NCBI RefSeq assembly: GCF_900104185.1
Contig: NZ_FNIZ01000011.1
Span: 52,450 to 116,449 of the forward strand
Direction: 5' to 3'
Length of the DNA stretch: 64,000 bases
Origin: Halobacillus aidingensis
GTDB lineage: Bacteria > Bacillota > Bacilli > Bacillales > Halobacillaceae
The notes under the pieces are model-generated. The model worked only from the letters and a program-made list of their open reading frames with translations. It made no database searches and had not been told where the DNA came from. The translations under genes and the position numbers were made by a program. Shown piece by piece: positions 36,660-46,646 of the stretch. The number at the start of each line of letters is the position of its first letter. Within the stretch, counting starts at the first letter, position 1.

Positions 36660-36693
36660 TTAAAATCTTGCCTTCACGGGCAGGATTTTTTTC
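36660..36693 (+). terminator. Terminator after bshC
   Basis: AATCTTGCC faces GGGCAGGATT around TTCAC, then a run of seven T. Confidence 0.85.
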
Positions 36694-36716
36694 ATGGGAA
36701 GAGAATGATTAAAAAG

Positions 36717-36746
36717 TAAGTGGAGAAAAGTGGGGCGATGTGGTAA
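36717..36746 (+). promoter_or_regulatory. MraZ operator: three GTGG repeats with 10-bp period
   Basis: GTGG occurs at 36720, 36730 and 36740, as TAAGTGGAGA, AAAGTGGGGC and GATGTGGTAA, ending 27 bp before mraZ. MraZ of mollicutes and E. coli binds tandem G/T-rich repeats with a 10-bp period upstream of its own gene. Autoregulation is inferred from this match. Confidence 0.6.
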
Positions 36747-36773
36747 GGTGAAATTAGAAGGTGGGGGAACTCT

Positions 36774-37205
36774 ATGTTCATGGGTGAATTTCAACACAAC
36801 ATTGATACAAAAGGACGGATCATCGTACCCTCAAAATTCCGCCCGGACCTTGGTGACAGCTTTGTCCTCACCCGAGGTTTAGATCAGTGTCTGTTTGCTT
36901 ATCCTATGAACGAGTGGAAGCTGCTTGAAGAGAAGCTGAAAAAACTCCCCTTAACTAAAAAAGATGCCCGCGCTTTCACCCGCTTTTTCTTCTCTGGAGC
37001 TGTTGAATGTGAAGTAGACAAGCAAGGAAGAATCAACATTCCACAACCTCTTAGAAAATATGCATCATTAGAAAAAGAATGTGTCGTCATCGGCGTATCC
37101 AATAGGATAGAGTTTTGGAGTCATGATGAATGGGAAAGTTATTTCGAGGCATCGGAAGAGTCCTTCTCTGAGATTGCAGAAAATATGTTGGATTTTGATA
37201 TCTGA
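36774..37205 (+). CDS. mraZ: Transcriptional regulator MraZ
   Basis: A 143-residue DNA-binding protein with two AbrB-like halves: [22 protein letters not shown] and [19 protein letters not shown], plus [12 protein letters not shown] and [13 protein letters not shown]. It forms a ring that binds upstream of mraZ. It heads the division and cell wall cluster. ATG 36774 with GGTGGGGG upstream. rsmH follows after 21 bp. Confidence 0.97.
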   Translation: MFMGEFQHNIDTKGRIIVPSKFRPDLGDSFVLTRGLDQCLFAYPMNEWKLLEEKLKKLPLTKKDARAFTRFFFSGAVECEVDKQGRINIPQPLRKYASLEKECVVIGVSNRIEFWSHDEWESYFEASEESFSEIAENMLDFDI

Positions 37206-37226
37206 TCGATAGAAACGAGTGAAACC

Positions 37227-38207
37227 ATGTTTGAACATTATAGTGTATTAAAAAGTGAAACCATACAACATTTAGATTTGGACCCAGAAGGCATCTATGT
37301 CGACTGTACCTTAGGAGGCGGCGGGCACTCTGAAGCGATTGCCAAAGCCTTGGAAGGCAAAGGTCGATTAATATCTTTCGATCAGGATGAGGTTGCCTTG
37401 AAAGCTGCAAAAGACCGTCTGGAAGAATACCAGGACCGTATTACTTTCGTTCATGCAAACTTTCGTCAATTGGAAGAGAAATTAGCAGAGCTTGAGGTAA
37501 CGGAAGTCGATGGTATTATTTATGATCTTGGTGTTTCCAGTCCCCAATTGGATGTAGAAGAGCGAGGGTTCAGCTACCATCAGGATGCTCCGCTCGATAT
37601 GCGGATGAACCAGGAAGCAGAACTCAGTGCGAAAGAAGTTGTCAATGAGTGGCCTTATGAGGACCTCGTCCGCATCTTTTTCAAATACGGAGAAGAGAAG
37701 TTTTCAAAGCAGATTGCAAGAAAAATTGAAGCAGCAAGAGAAGAAAAAACGATTGAAACGACAGGAGAATTGGTTGAACTCATCAAAGAAGGTATACCCG
37801 CTCCTGCCAGAAGAAAAGGCGGCCACCCTGGAAAAAGGGTTTTCCAGGCCATCCGTATTGCGGTCAATGATGAACTGGGTGCTTTCCAGGACAGTCTCCA
37901 TCAGGCAGCAAGAGTGGTGGGGATTGGTGGGCGGATCGCTGTCATCACCTTCCATTCCTTAGAGGATCGTTTATGCAAGCAGGCGTTTAAGAAATGGAGT
38001 ACAAACCCTCCTTTGCCGAAAAACATCCCGATGATCCCGGAAGATAAACAGCCACCTTTTCAATTGGTCAGCCGAAAGCCTATTGTAGCCGATGAGTCAG
38101 AGCTCGAAGAGAATCGTCGTTCACGTTCTGCGAAACTGAGGATTGTCGAGAAAGTCAAACCTTGGAATAAGGAATTCGAATTCAATGAAGGGTGGAAACA
38201 AACATGA
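37227..38207 (+). CDS. rsmH: 16S rRNA m4C1402 methyltransferase RsmH
   Basis: N4-methylation of C1402 in 16S rRNA, SAM-dependent. The 326 residues begin [15 protein letters not shown], then [16 protein letters not shown] (SAM site), [19 protein letters not shown], and [13 protein letters not shown] near 240. It overlaps ftsL by four bases (ATGA). Confidence 0.97.
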   Translation: MFEHYSVLKSETIQHLDLDPEGIYVDCTLGGGGHSEAIAKALEGKGRLISFDQDEVALKAAKDRLEEYQDRITFVHANFRQLEEKLAELEVTEVDGIIYDLGVSSPQLDVEERGFSYHQDAPLDMRMNQEAELSAKEVVNEWPYEDLVRIFFKYGEEKFSKQIARKIEAAREEKTIETTGELVELIKEGIPAPARRKGGHPGKRVFQAIRIAVNDELGAFQDSLHQAARVVGIGGRIAVITFHSLEDRLCKQAFKKWSTNPPLPKNIPMIPEDKQPPFQLVSRKPIVADESELEENRRSRSAKLRIVEKVKPWNKEFEFNEGWKQT

Positions 38208-38575
38208 GTGCTGAACAGATTAGAAAACAGCAGCCTTTACAGCAGCCTGAAAGACAGAAACAGGCCAAAGTAAAGGTACATAAAAAGAAGAAATGGATCA
38301 GTACAGGGGAGAAGTTCCTCTATTCGTTTGCAACGACTGCTGTGCTGGCAGCATCGGTGTTTTTAGTGCAGACATCTGCTCAGACAGATTCAATCAACCG
38401 TGATATTCGCGGTCTTGAACAAGAGATCCAACAACAGGAGTCCCACAATGAAAACCTTGCTTATCAGGTGAAAGAACTCAGTAACCCGGATCGGATTTTG
38501 AGCATTGCCAAAGAAAATGGGTTGAATATCCAAAATGCACAAGTGAAGCAAGCCGGTAAAATCAATAACGAGTAA
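38204..38575 (+). CDS. ftsL: Cell division protein FtsL
   Basis: A 123-residue bitopic protein of the FtsL-DivIC-DivIB complex. Basic, Gln-rich cytoplasmic N-terminus (1-45), one membrane helix ([19 protein letters not shown]), and an external leucine-zipper-like coiled coil ([26 protein letters not shown]) ending in the [14 protein letters not shown] block shared by FtsL proteins. ATG 38204 overlaps the rsmH stop. Confidence 0.93.
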   Translation: MSAEQIRKQQPLQQPERQKQAKVKVHKKKKWISTGEKFLYSFATTAVLAASVFLVQTSAQTDSINRDIRGLEQEIQQQESHNENLAYQVKELSNPDRILSIAKENGLNIQNAQVKQAGKINNE

Positions 38576-38592
38576 CGGCTGGTGATTACCTC

Positions 38593-40731
38593 ATGAAAAA
38601 ACGCAACAATAATAAAAGCTCCGCATTTTTGATGATCGTCTTTGCGATTGTATTTTTCATCATTGCGGGGCGTTTCATTTATATCGAGACAGCAGAGACG
38701 GTGGAAGGTGTCGATCTACAGAAATGGGCGGAAGATATCCGTACCAGCTCTTATGAAATTGATGCAGACAGAGGTAAAATCTATGACAAAAACGGCATGG
38801 TGCTTGCCTATGATCGTCCTACTTATAGAATTTATGCCATCGTAGACCCGGAGTATTCGGCTAACCTTGATCCGCCAAGACACGTTACAGACCCGGGTGA
38901 AACAGCAGATAAACTTGCTCCACTGCTTGATATGGAAGCAAGTGAAATTAGAAAAACAATTGAAGAAGGCCTGGAGAATGAACGCTTCCAAGTCGAATTC
39001 GGTTCCAGTGGACGTTCCATTTCCCAGGAGACGAAAGAAGAAATTGAAGATCTTGAGTTGAACGGGATCCAATTCAAACAAGAGTCGAAACGCTATTACC
39101 CGAATGGGAAATTCGCTTCTCATGTCATCGGGTTTGCCCGCAGCCAAGATGGAAACATCAACGGAGTTACAGGCATTGAAAAACAGATGGAAGAACATCT
39201 TCAAGAAGAAAAAGGTAAAATCAGTTATGAACGGGACAAGTACGGAACGAAACTGTTAGATCCGAACGAAGTGATGACAGAACCTGAAAACGGAAACGAT
39301 GTCCATTTGACCATCGACCAGAAAATCCAGACCTTTTTGGAAGATGCTCTATCACAGGTGGATGAACAGTATAATCCGGAAAAGATCATGGCAGCGGTCA
39401 TGGACCCTGATACCGGTGAGATTTTAGCGATGAGTAACCGTCCGAGTTATAACCCGAATGATATTGGTGAGGTTGATAACTGGTATAACGATCTTGTTTC
39501 CTACACCTTCGAACCCGGCTCAACGATGAAAATATTCACTTGGGCGGCTGCGATGGAAGAAGGGGTATATAACGGGAGTGATATGTTCAAGTCCGGTACG
39601 TATAAAGTACCTGGCAAAACCATAGGGGATCATAACAATTCCGAGGGCTGGGGGATGATTTCTTATGATGAAGGATTTCAACGCTCCTCTAATGTCGCCT
39701 CTTCCAAGCTTACCCTTGAGGTTCTTGGACCTACGAAACTACGAAAATATTTGACGGACTTCAATTTTGATGAAAAGACAGGCATTGACCTTCCGAATGA
39801 AAAAAATGGTCGTTTTGCATATGATAGAGAAGTGGAACAGGCGACGACTTCGTTTGGACAAGGTTCCACATTCACGGCTATCCAATTGATGACGGCAGCC
39901 ACTTCAGTCGCCAATGAGGGCAAGATGATGCGCCCTTATATGTTGTCTAAGATTACTTCGAGTGAAACTGGTGAAGTGGTGAAAGAAAACAAACCGGAAG
40001 AGATTGGACAGCCGATCTCAGAGAGTACAGCGAAGAAAATGCGTGACCTTATGGGTACAGTCGTCACGTCTGAACAAGGAACCGCGCAATCGTTCAAATT
40101 GGATGATTACACGCTCGCAGGTAAAACAGGCACCGCGCAGATGGTTGAGAATGGAAGTTACTTGACCGGTCGGAACAACTACGTTTTCTCCTTCATGGGG
40201 ATGGCTCCGAAAGAAGATCCTGAACTTCTCATGTACGTCGCTGTGCAGCAGCCGGATCTGGAAGTTACGGAACTAGGGTCTGAACCGGTTTCTTACATTA
40301 CGAGGACCGTGCTTGAAAACAGTCTCCATTACATGGATATCCAACCGGATAAAGAAGTGGACGAATCGGTTTCACCGTTGACCATTCCAGATGTCATAGG
40401 AAAAGGTACTTCTACGGCAAAAGATGAGCTGAAACAAACGTTCTCGAATGTAGAAGTCATTGGAAACGGTGGTGAGGTGACCGCCGTTCTTCCACAACCT
40501 GGAACAGAAGTCGTTGACAATCAAAGGATTATGGTCATTACAGACAAACCGACCATGCCTGACTTGACCGGGTATTCAGCGCGGGACGTACACAGACTTG
40601 TGAAACATTTCAACCTGAATATCGAGACGATGGGGAACGGCTTTGTTGAAAAACAGAGCATCCCTGAAGGATCCAGCATTAAAGAAGGCGGCTATTTAGT
40701 CGTAGAATTAGCTCCTCCGAGAGAGGAGTGA
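38593..40731 (+). CDS. pbpB: Division transpeptidase PBP2B
   Basis: The septal peptidoglycan transpeptidase (FtsI class). The 712-residue protein has an N-terminal membrane anchor (AFLMIVFAIVFFIIAG), a dimerisation domain, the transpeptidase domain with nucleophile S310 in GSTMK, SSN (in RSSNVASS) and AGKTGTAQM, and two C-terminal PASTA domains (about 590-712; LTIPDVIGKGT and TMPDLTGYSA). ATG 38593, 18 bp after ftsL. The PASTA-bearing paralogue spoVD follows. Confidence 0.96.
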   Translation: MKKRNNNKSSAFLMIVFAIVFFIIAGRFIYIETAETVEGVDLQKWAEDIRTSSYEIDADRGKIYDKNGMVLAYDRPTYRIYAIVDPEYSANLDPPRHVTDPGETADKLAPLLDMEASEIRKTIEEGLENERFQVEFGSSGRSISQETKEEIEDLELNGIQFKQESKRYYPNGKFASHVIGFARSQDGNINGVTGIEKQMEEHLQEEKGKISYERDKYGTKLLDPNEVMTEPENGNDVHLTIDQKIQTFLEDALSQVDEQYNPEKIMAAVMDPDTGEILAMSNRPSYNPNDIGEVDNWYNDLVSYTFEPGSTMKIFTWAAAMEEGVYNGSDMFKSGTYKVPGKTIGDHNNSEGWGMISYDEGFQRSSNVASSKLTLEVLGPTKLRKYLTDFNFDEKTGIDLPNEKNGRFAYDREVEQATTSFGQGSTFTAIQLMTAATSVANEGKMMRPYMLSKITSSETGEVVKENKPEEIGQPISESTAKKMRDLMGTVVTSEQGTAQSFKLDDYTLAGKTGTAQMVENGSYLTGRNNYVFSFMGMAPKEDPELLMYVAVQQPDLEVTELGSEPVSYITRTVLENSLHYMDIQPDKEVDESVSPLTIPDVIGKGTSTAKDELKQTFSNVEVIGNGGEVTAVLPQPGTEVVDNQRIMVITDKPTMPDLTGYSARDVHRLVKHFNLNIETMGNGFVEKQSIPEGSSIKEGGYLVVELAPPREE

Positions 40732-40818
40732 CACCATTCCAGGCAGTGTTCTAATCGTTTCTAGATTGCATATAGTGATACAAGCTGACTCTATTGACTT
40801 CAAAAAGGAGTTATTAAG

Positions 40819-42741
40819 ATGAGACGAGTATCACAAGTGGTCGTAAAGAAACGATTAGTCGCTGTCTTTCTTGTTGGAATGGTTATTTTTTTTGTCATCG
40901 CAGGGAGGCTCGGGTATGTCCAGTTCTTCTTAAGTGACTTCCTCATTTCAAAGGCGGAGGAATCCTGGAGCAGGGATATTACTTTCGAACCGGAGCGGGG
41001 GAAGATTCTGGATTCAAATGGTGAAGTGCTCGTCGGTAATCAATCCGCTCCGACGGTCATGGTCGTACCGAGACAAATCAAAGATGCGGAACAGACGGCA
41101 CAAAACCTTGCACAGATTTTGAACATGAGTGTAGAGAAAGCTTATTCTCACGTGACAAAAGTGACCTCTATCGAAAGAATCCACCCAGAAGGACGTAAGA
41201 TCAGTGAGGAGCAGGCAGAGGCGATCCAGTCTTTACAGATGCCCGGCGTGTACATAGCCGAAGACTCGAAGCGATACTATCCTCACGGCTCTTTTCTTTC
41301 GCATGTGCTTGGATTCAGTGGCATAGATAATCAGGGTTTGCTCGGTTTAGAAGCGTATTATGACGAAGAATTGAAGGGCGAAAAAGGGGCATTGTCTTTT
41401 TTCTCCGATGCCAAAGGGAAAAGGATGCCGGATATGGCGGATATTTATAAACCCCCCGAAGATGGAAAAGACCTGCAATTGACGATTGACTACAAAGTTC
41501 AATCGATCATGGAACGCGAGCTTGATATCGCTCAGGCCAAATACAACCCGGATGGAGCGGTGGCGTTAGCGGTGGATCCTGATACAGGGAAAGTTGTAGG
41601 AATGGCGACTCGTCCTAATTTCGACCCGGCCAATTATCAGGAAGTGAAACCGGAAGTCTATAACCGGAATTTACCTGTCTGGAGTACGTACGAGCCTGGT
41701 TCCACTTTTAAAATTATCACCCTTGCCGCCGCTTTGGAAGAAGACCTTGTTGACCTTGATGATGAACACTTCCATGACCCCGGATCGATTAAAGTAGATG
41801 GAGCGACTCTTCGTTGTTGGAAACGAGGCGGGCATGGGGATCAAACTTACCTGGAAGTTGTCCAAAACTCCTGTAACCCTGGGTTTGTCACCCTTGGACA
41901 GCGACTTGGTACAGAGAAACTTTTTGAATATATTGATCGGTTCGGTTTTGGTGAAAAGACCGGTATCGACCTTGAAGGAGAAGGTAAAGGGATTCTGTTC
42001 AAGCCGGAGAATGTCGGACCTGTAGAACAAGCGACAACGGCGTTTGGTCAGGGGGTGTCGGTCACACCAATCCAGCAGGTTATGGCTGTCGCGGCAGCGG
42101 TGAACGGAGGGTATTATTATGAGCCGTATATCCAGGAAGCGTGGCTCGATCCAACCACTGGAGAAACGTTAGAAAAAAATGAACCAAAGTTGAAAGAGAG
42201 AATCATCTCTGAAGAAACATCGGCAGAAATCCGCCGTGCTCTCGAAAGTGTCGTCGCCAAAGGGACAGGGAGAGGCGCGTATGTGGAAGGGTATCGTGTC
42301 GGCGGGAAAACCGGAACTGCTCAAAAAGTCGGCCCGGACGGCACATACATGGAAAATAACCACATCGTATCCTTCATCGGTTTTGCTCCAGCGGATGACC
42401 CTGAACTTGTCGTTTATCTTGCCATCGACAACCCGAAGAATACCGTCCAGTTCGGTGGTGTGGTGGCTGCGCCAATCGTCGGGAACATCATGGGGGACAG
42501 TTTACGCGCCTTAGGAGTAGAACCTAGGAAAGACGGGTTGGAAAAAGAATACTCCTGGCCGGATGAGCCGTTAGTAGAAATTCCGGATGTTACAGGCATG
42601 GAGAAAAAAGAATTAAGTCAAATGCTTTTGAACCTGGAAGTGGAAGTCAGTGGAAGCGGATCTAAAGTGATTACACAGGCGCCTGAAGCCGGTGTCAAAG
42701 TGCCAAGTGGTTCAACCATTCGTGTGTATCTAGGGAATTAA
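40819..42741 (+). CDS. spoVD: Sporulation-specific penicillin-binding protein SpoVD
   Basis: A class B transpeptidase for spore cortex peptidoglycan, working with SpoVE. The 640-residue protein has a membrane anchor (KKRLVAVFLVGMVIFFVIAG), nucleophile S295 in GSTFK, SCN (QNSCNPGF), GGKTGTAQK, and one PASTA domain (about 580-640; VEIPDVTGMEKKEL). One PASTA rather than two separates it from PBP2B. The 87-bp gap after pbpB contains GATACAAG, a possible sigma-E -10 element, which is only a weak match. Confidence 0.95.
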   Translation: MRRVSQVVVKKRLVAVFLVGMVIFFVIAGRLGYVQFFLSDFLISKAEESWSRDITFEPERGKILDSNGEVLVGNQSAPTVMVVPRQIKDAEQTAQNLAQILNMSVEKAYSHVTKVTSIERIHPEGRKISEEQAEAIQSLQMPGVYIAEDSKRYYPHGSFLSHVLGFSGIDNQGLLGLEAYYDEELKGEKGALSFFSDAKGKRMPDMADIYKPPEDGKDLQLTIDYKVQSIMERELDIAQAKYNPDGAVALAVDPDTGKVVGMATRPNFDPANYQEVKPEVYNRNLPVWSTYEPGSTFKIITLAAALEEDLVDLDDEHFHDPGSIKVDGATLRCWKRGGHGDQTYLEVVQNSCNPGFVTLGQRLGTEKLFEYIDRFGFGEKTGIDLEGEGKGILFKPENVGPVEQATTAFGQGVSVTPIQQVMAVAAAVNGGYYYEPYIQEAWLDPTTGETLEKNEPKLKERIISEETSAEIRRALESVVAKGTGRGAYVEGYRVGGKTGTAQKVGPDGTYMENNHIVSFIGFAPADDPELVVYLAIDNPKNTVQFGGVVAAPIVGNIMGDSLRALGVEPRKDGLEKEYSWPDEPLVEIPDVTGMEKKELSQMLLNLEVEVSGSGSKVITQAPEAGVKVPSGSTIRVYLGN

Positions 42742-42750
42742 ACCTACGTT

Positions 42751-42759
42751 TGGTATAAT
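42751..42759 (+). promoter_or_regulatory. Extended -10 element upstream of murE
   Basis: TGGTATAAT (TG, one base, perfect TATAAT) 30 bp before the murE start, without a clear -35. It could drive murE onward independently of the sporulation gene spoVD. Confidence 0.5.
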
Positions 42760-42789
42760 AAAACTTGTGAGCAGGTAAGGGTGACACAT

Positions 42790-44262
42790 ATGAAAATGAA
42801 GAAACTCTTGCGGTACATTCCTTTTTATAAAGTGACGAAATCAGTGGCAGATCTCCACATCAGAGGGCTTTCCATGGATTCAAGAACCACGGAGCCTGGA
42901 GATGTGTTTGTCTGCCTTCGCGGTGTGGATGTCGATGGTCACCGGTTTGCGAAGGGTGCAGTGGAAAGAGGGGCTGTGGCTGTCATTGCGGAAGAAGAGG
43001 TGGCAGTCCCTGTCCCTGTCGTCCTTGTGAATGATACATCGCGAGCGCTTGCGATGGCGTCTGCCGCTTTTTACGACTGCCCATCAGAGTCCCTCCACGT
43101 GATCGGAGTGACCGGCACGAATGGCAAAACGACCATTACCTATTTACTGGAGGAAATCTTTCAGCAGCATAAAAAAAAGACCGGAATCATCGGAACGATC
43201 CAGGTCAATATTGCTGGAGAGAAGTTCCCGGTAAAAAACACAACACCAGACGCTCTTACCTTGCAGCGCTACTTTCATAAAATGCATGTAGCGAACGTCG
43301 ATCATGCAATCATGGAGGTATCTTCCCACGCCCTCGATCAAGGAAGGGTGTACGGCTGTGATTTTGATATCGCCGTGTTTACCAATTTGACCCAGGATCA
43401 TTTGGATTATCATGAAAATTTTGATGATTATCTTCGTGCAAAGTCCCTATTGTTCGCGCAATTAGGGAATGGGTATAATAAGGAACGTGAGAAATTCGCA
43501 GTCATCAATAACGACTCCCCGCTGGCAAAAAAATTCATTCGTTCGACCTCTCAAGGTCTGCTGACTTATGGCATTTACGAACAGGCGGATGTGAAAGCAG
43601 AGGAGTACACGATGACAGAAACGGGTACCGCCTTTATTATGACCACCCCCATCGGTACAGTTTCCATTCAGAGTCCATTGATGGGGCTGTTCAGTATTTA
43701 TAATATGCTGGCTGCAGCGAGTGCCGCTATTTTATCAGGCGTCCCTCTAGAGACGATTCAGCGATCCTTTCAACAGACCAAAGGAGTAAAAGGGAGATTT
43801 GAACCTGTGAGAGAAGGTCAGGGCTTCGGTGTCGTTGTTGACTACGCCCATACTCCGGATTCGCTGAAGAACGTGTTGCAGACGCTCCGGGATCTATGCA
43901 AAGGGACGATCACCGTTGTCGTCGGCTGCGGAGGGGACCGTGATCGCAGTAAACGTCCTGAGATGGCGAAAGTGAGTGTCGACTATGCGGACCGGGTCAT
44001 TTTCACCAATGATAACCCTCGTACGGAAGACCCTAAACAGATTTTCAGAGATATGACCGCCCATGTAAAAGGGCGCTATAAACGGATCGAGGATCGAAAA
44101 GAAGCCATCACCTATGCGCTTGAACACGCGAAAACAGGAGATATCGTCCTGATTGCGGGAAAAGGCCATGAAACGTACCAGGAAATCAAAGGCATCCGTC
44201 ATCATTTCGATGATTGCGAGGTGGCCCGTACGATATTAAGAGAAATGAAGGAGCATCCATAA
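42790..44262 (+). CDS. murE: UDP-MurNAc-L-Ala-D-Glu:meso-diaminopimelate ligase MurE
   Basis: ATP-dependent addition of the third residue to the stem peptide. The 490-residue protein has GVTGTNGKTTITYLLEEIF (P-loop), the NTTPDALTLQRYF substrate block, and the meso-DAP-specificity motif DNPRTEDP, so it adds meso-diaminopimelate rather than lysine. ATG 42790 is preceded by AAGGGTG; a GTG three codons upstream overlaps that site. Its stop overlaps the murF start by one base (TAATG). Confidence 0.97.
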   Translation: MKMKKLLRYIPFYKVTKSVADLHIRGLSMDSRTTEPGDVFVCLRGVDVDGHRFAKGAVERGAVAVIAEEEVAVPVPVVLVNDTSRALAMASAAFYDCPSESLHVIGVTGTNGKTTITYLLEEIFQQHKKKTGIIGTIQVNIAGEKFPVKNTTPDALTLQRYFHKMHVANVDHAIMEVSSHALDQGRVYGCDFDIAVFTNLTQDHLDYHENFDDYLRAKSLLFAQLGNGYNKEREKFAVINNDSPLAKKFIRSTSQGLLTYGIYEQADVKAEEYTMTETGTAFIMTTPIGTVSIQSPLMGLFSIYNMLAAASAAILSGVPLETIQRSFQQTKGVKGRFEPVREGQGFGVVVDYAHTPDSLKNVLQTLRDLCKGTITVVVGCGGDRDRSKRPEMAKVSVDYADRVIFTNDNPRTEDPKQIFRDMTAHVKGRYKRIEDRKEAITYALEHAKTGDIVLIAGKGHETYQEIKGIRHHFDDCEVARTILREMKEHP

Positions 44263-45620
44263 TGATTTTAGAAGTCAATGAACTCACACAACTTTTTCCG
44301 AAAAAACAAGGAGCAGCGTCGGATCAGATTCAGCTTGGATCTGTGATGACAGATAGTCGGAAAACAGCCAAACAAAGCTTGTTCGTCCCGATCGTGGGAG
44401 AGAATTTCGATGCGCACGATTTTCTAGGAGATGCGATTAAACAGGGAGCGGTCGCTACGCTGTGGCAGGAAGATCAGCCTTTACCGAAGCTGACACCTAC
44501 AGACTTCCCTGTCTTTTTTGTGGAAGACACGACGAAGGCTCTCCAACAATTGGCGTCCTATTATTTGAAAAAGGTGGATCCTGTTGTTGTCGGCGTGACC
44601 GGATCAAATGGAAAAACGACAACGAAAGATCTGGCTGCATCCGTCCTTCAAGTCAAGTACAAAACACATAAGACCGCTGGTAATTTTAATAATCATATCG
44701 GCCTCCCTCTCACTGTCCTCGCCATGGATCCAGAAACAGAAGCGGTCGTTCTGGAAATGGGGATGGATCGTGCAGGGGAAATTTCTGTTTTATCAAAGCT
44801 TGCCGAACCAAGTTATGCCATCATAACGAATATCGGTGAATCCCATATCGAGAATCTCGGTTCTAGAGAAGGGATCGCCGGGGCGAAACTCGAAATTACA
44901 GAAGGCCTTTCTGAAGAAGGGGCCTTAATTCTCGATGGAGATGAGCCTCTACTGCAAGAACAAAACTCTAAAAACTGGACGGTTACTTGTGGTTTTGGTG
45001 ACGAGCTTGACTATCAGGCCGAGATTCTTCAATTGACAGATGAGAGCAGTACGTTTAAAGTCGGTGAGCAGTCTTTTGAATTGCCTATGGCTGGGAAACA
45101 CAATGTGAAAAATGCTACATACGTTATTGCTCTTGCAGAACGTTTAGGGTTATCTCCACAAGAGATCCAGCAAGGGTTTCAGCAATTGCAAATGTCTGCC
45201 ATGCGTTTTGAAAAACATGAAGGGCATAAAGGTTCCTTAATCATTAATGATGCCTACAATGCTTCCCCGACTTCCATGAAAGCCATCATTGAAGTTGTCA
45301 GTCAATTGACATCCAAAAGCAGGAAAGTGTTAATATTAGGTGATATGTTCGAGTTAGGGGAACAATCAGAAAAGCTTCACCAAAGCGTAGCCGATGCCAT
45401 TGATGAGAAGATTCATGCGGTTTATACGATCGGCGAATATTCCAAGACCATATCGGATGCCGTAGACAAACAATACCCTTCCATTGAAACGCATCATTTT
45501 ACAGAAAAACAAACGTTAAGTCATCACGTCCGCAAAAATCTGACAGCGGACACTGTCGTACTCATCAAAGCTTCCAGAGGAATGAAACTAGAAGAATTAC
45601 TTGAAAATCTCGTGGATTGA
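44262..45620 (+). CDS. murF: UDP-MurNAc-tripeptide:D-Ala-D-Ala ligase MurF
   Basis: Adds D-Ala-D-Ala to complete the UDP-MurNAc-pentapeptide. The 452-residue protein has VMTDSRKTAKQSLFVPIVGENFDAHDF, the P-loop [35 protein letters not shown] and LIINDAYNASPTSMKA. ATG 44262 overlaps the murE stop. In B. subtilis murF is elsewhere (next to ddl); here it lies between murE and mraY, as in many other bacteria. Confidence 0.96.
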   Translation: MILEVNELTQLFPKKQGAASDQIQLGSVMTDSRKTAKQSLFVPIVGENFDAHDFLGDAIKQGAVATLWQEDQPLPKLTPTDFPVFFVEDTTKALQQLASYYLKKVDPVVVGVTGSNGKTTTKDLAASVLQVKYKTHKTAGNFNNHIGLPLTVLAMDPETEAVVLEMGMDRAGEISVLSKLAEPSYAIITNIGESHIENLGSREGIAGAKLEITEGLSEEGALILDGDEPLLQEQNSKNWTVTCGFGDELDYQAEILQLTDESSTFKVGEQSFELPMAGKHNVKNATYVIALAERLGLSPQEIQQGFQQLQMSAMRFEKHEGHKGSLIINDAYNASPTSMKAIIEVVSQLTSKSRKVLILGDMFELGEQSEKLHQSVADAIDEKIHAVYTIGEYSKTISDAVDKQYPSIETHHFTEKQTLSHHVRKNLTADTVVLIKASRGMKLEELLENLVD

Positions 45621-45659
45621 TCGATAGGCGATGATGATGGAAAAGGAGGAGAACTACAC

Positions 45660-46646
45660 ATGAACGAATACATACTACTAATCACTATGGCTATTTCATT
45701 CGCAATCACTGTTGTGATCTCGCCGATGATCATCCCTTTTTTGAGAAGGTTGAAGTTCGGTCAGGCTATTAGGGATGAGGGCCCTGAATCCCACCAGAAA
45801 AAATCCGGAACTCCCACGATGGGAGGGGTGATGATCATTGTAGCTGTGGTCATCACCACCATCCTTGCATCCTTTTGGTTCACCCCGGACACTGGGAACA
45901 CACAATTGTTCCTCGTGTTATTTGTGTTAGTCGGGTATGGGCTGCTTGGGTTCCTGGATGATTATATTAAAGTGGCGATGAAAAGAAACTTGGGCCTTAC
46001 GTCGAAACAAAAAATGCTCGGGCAGATCGTTATTGCGCTCGTTGTTTATTTCATTCTTAGAAATTCGGATTTCCCAACGTATATCAGTATTCCCGGCACA
46101 ACTTTTGAAGTAGACCTAGGCTGGGGATATGCTTTGCTGATCCTGTTTATGCTCGTTGGTGCTTCGAATGCTGTGAACCTGACGGATGGCCTTGATGGAC
46201 TGCTCGCAGGAACGGCAGCTATCGCTTTTGGCGCATTCGCTATTCTGGCGTGGACAGGTCAGATGAATGTTGAAATTACCATTTTCTCTCTAGCTATTGT
46301 CGGAGCGTTGCTTGGTTTTCTCGTGTTCAACGCTCACCCGGCGAAAGTCTTCATGGGAGATACAGGATCGCTTGCATTAGGTGGAGCGATCGCTATCATC
46401 GCCATCTTAACGAAACTTGAACTCATTCTTGTCATTATCGGCGGTGTGTTTGTCCTTGAGACCCTGTCTGTTATCATTCAGGTCATCTCTTTTAAAACAA
46501 CAGGTAAACGTGTCTTTAAAATGAGTCCGCTTCATCACCATTATGAATTGAAGGGCTGGTCTGAATGGCGTGTCGTAACGACATTCTGGGCTGTAGGACT
46601 TGTCTTCGCTGTGATCGGTATTTATATTGAGGTGATGTTCGGATGA
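45660..46646 (+). CDS. mraY: Phospho-MurNAc-pentapeptide translocase MraY
   Basis: Transfers phospho-MurNAc-pentapeptide to undecaprenyl phosphate, giving lipid I. The 328-residue protein has ten membrane helices, [13 protein letters not shown], the Asp pair in [19 protein letters not shown], and the [20 protein letters not shown]-terminal block. AAAGGAGG precedes ATG 45660. It overlaps murD by four bases. Confidence 0.98.
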   Translation: MNEYILLITMAISFAITVVISPMIIPFLRRLKFGQAIRDEGPESHQKKSGTPTMGGVMIIVAVVITTILASFWFTPDTGNTQLFLVLFVLVGYGLLGFLDDYIKVAMKRNLGLTSKQKMLGQIVIALVVYFILRNSDFPTYISIPGTTFEVDLGWGYALLILFMLVGASNAVNLTDGLDGLLAGTAAIAFGAFAILAWTGQMNVEITIFSLAIVGALLGFLVFNAHPAKVFMGDTGSLALGGAIAIIAILTKLELILVIIGGVFVLETLSVIIQVISFKTTGKRVFKMSPLHHHYELKGWSEWRVVTTFWAVGLVFAVIGIYIEVMFG

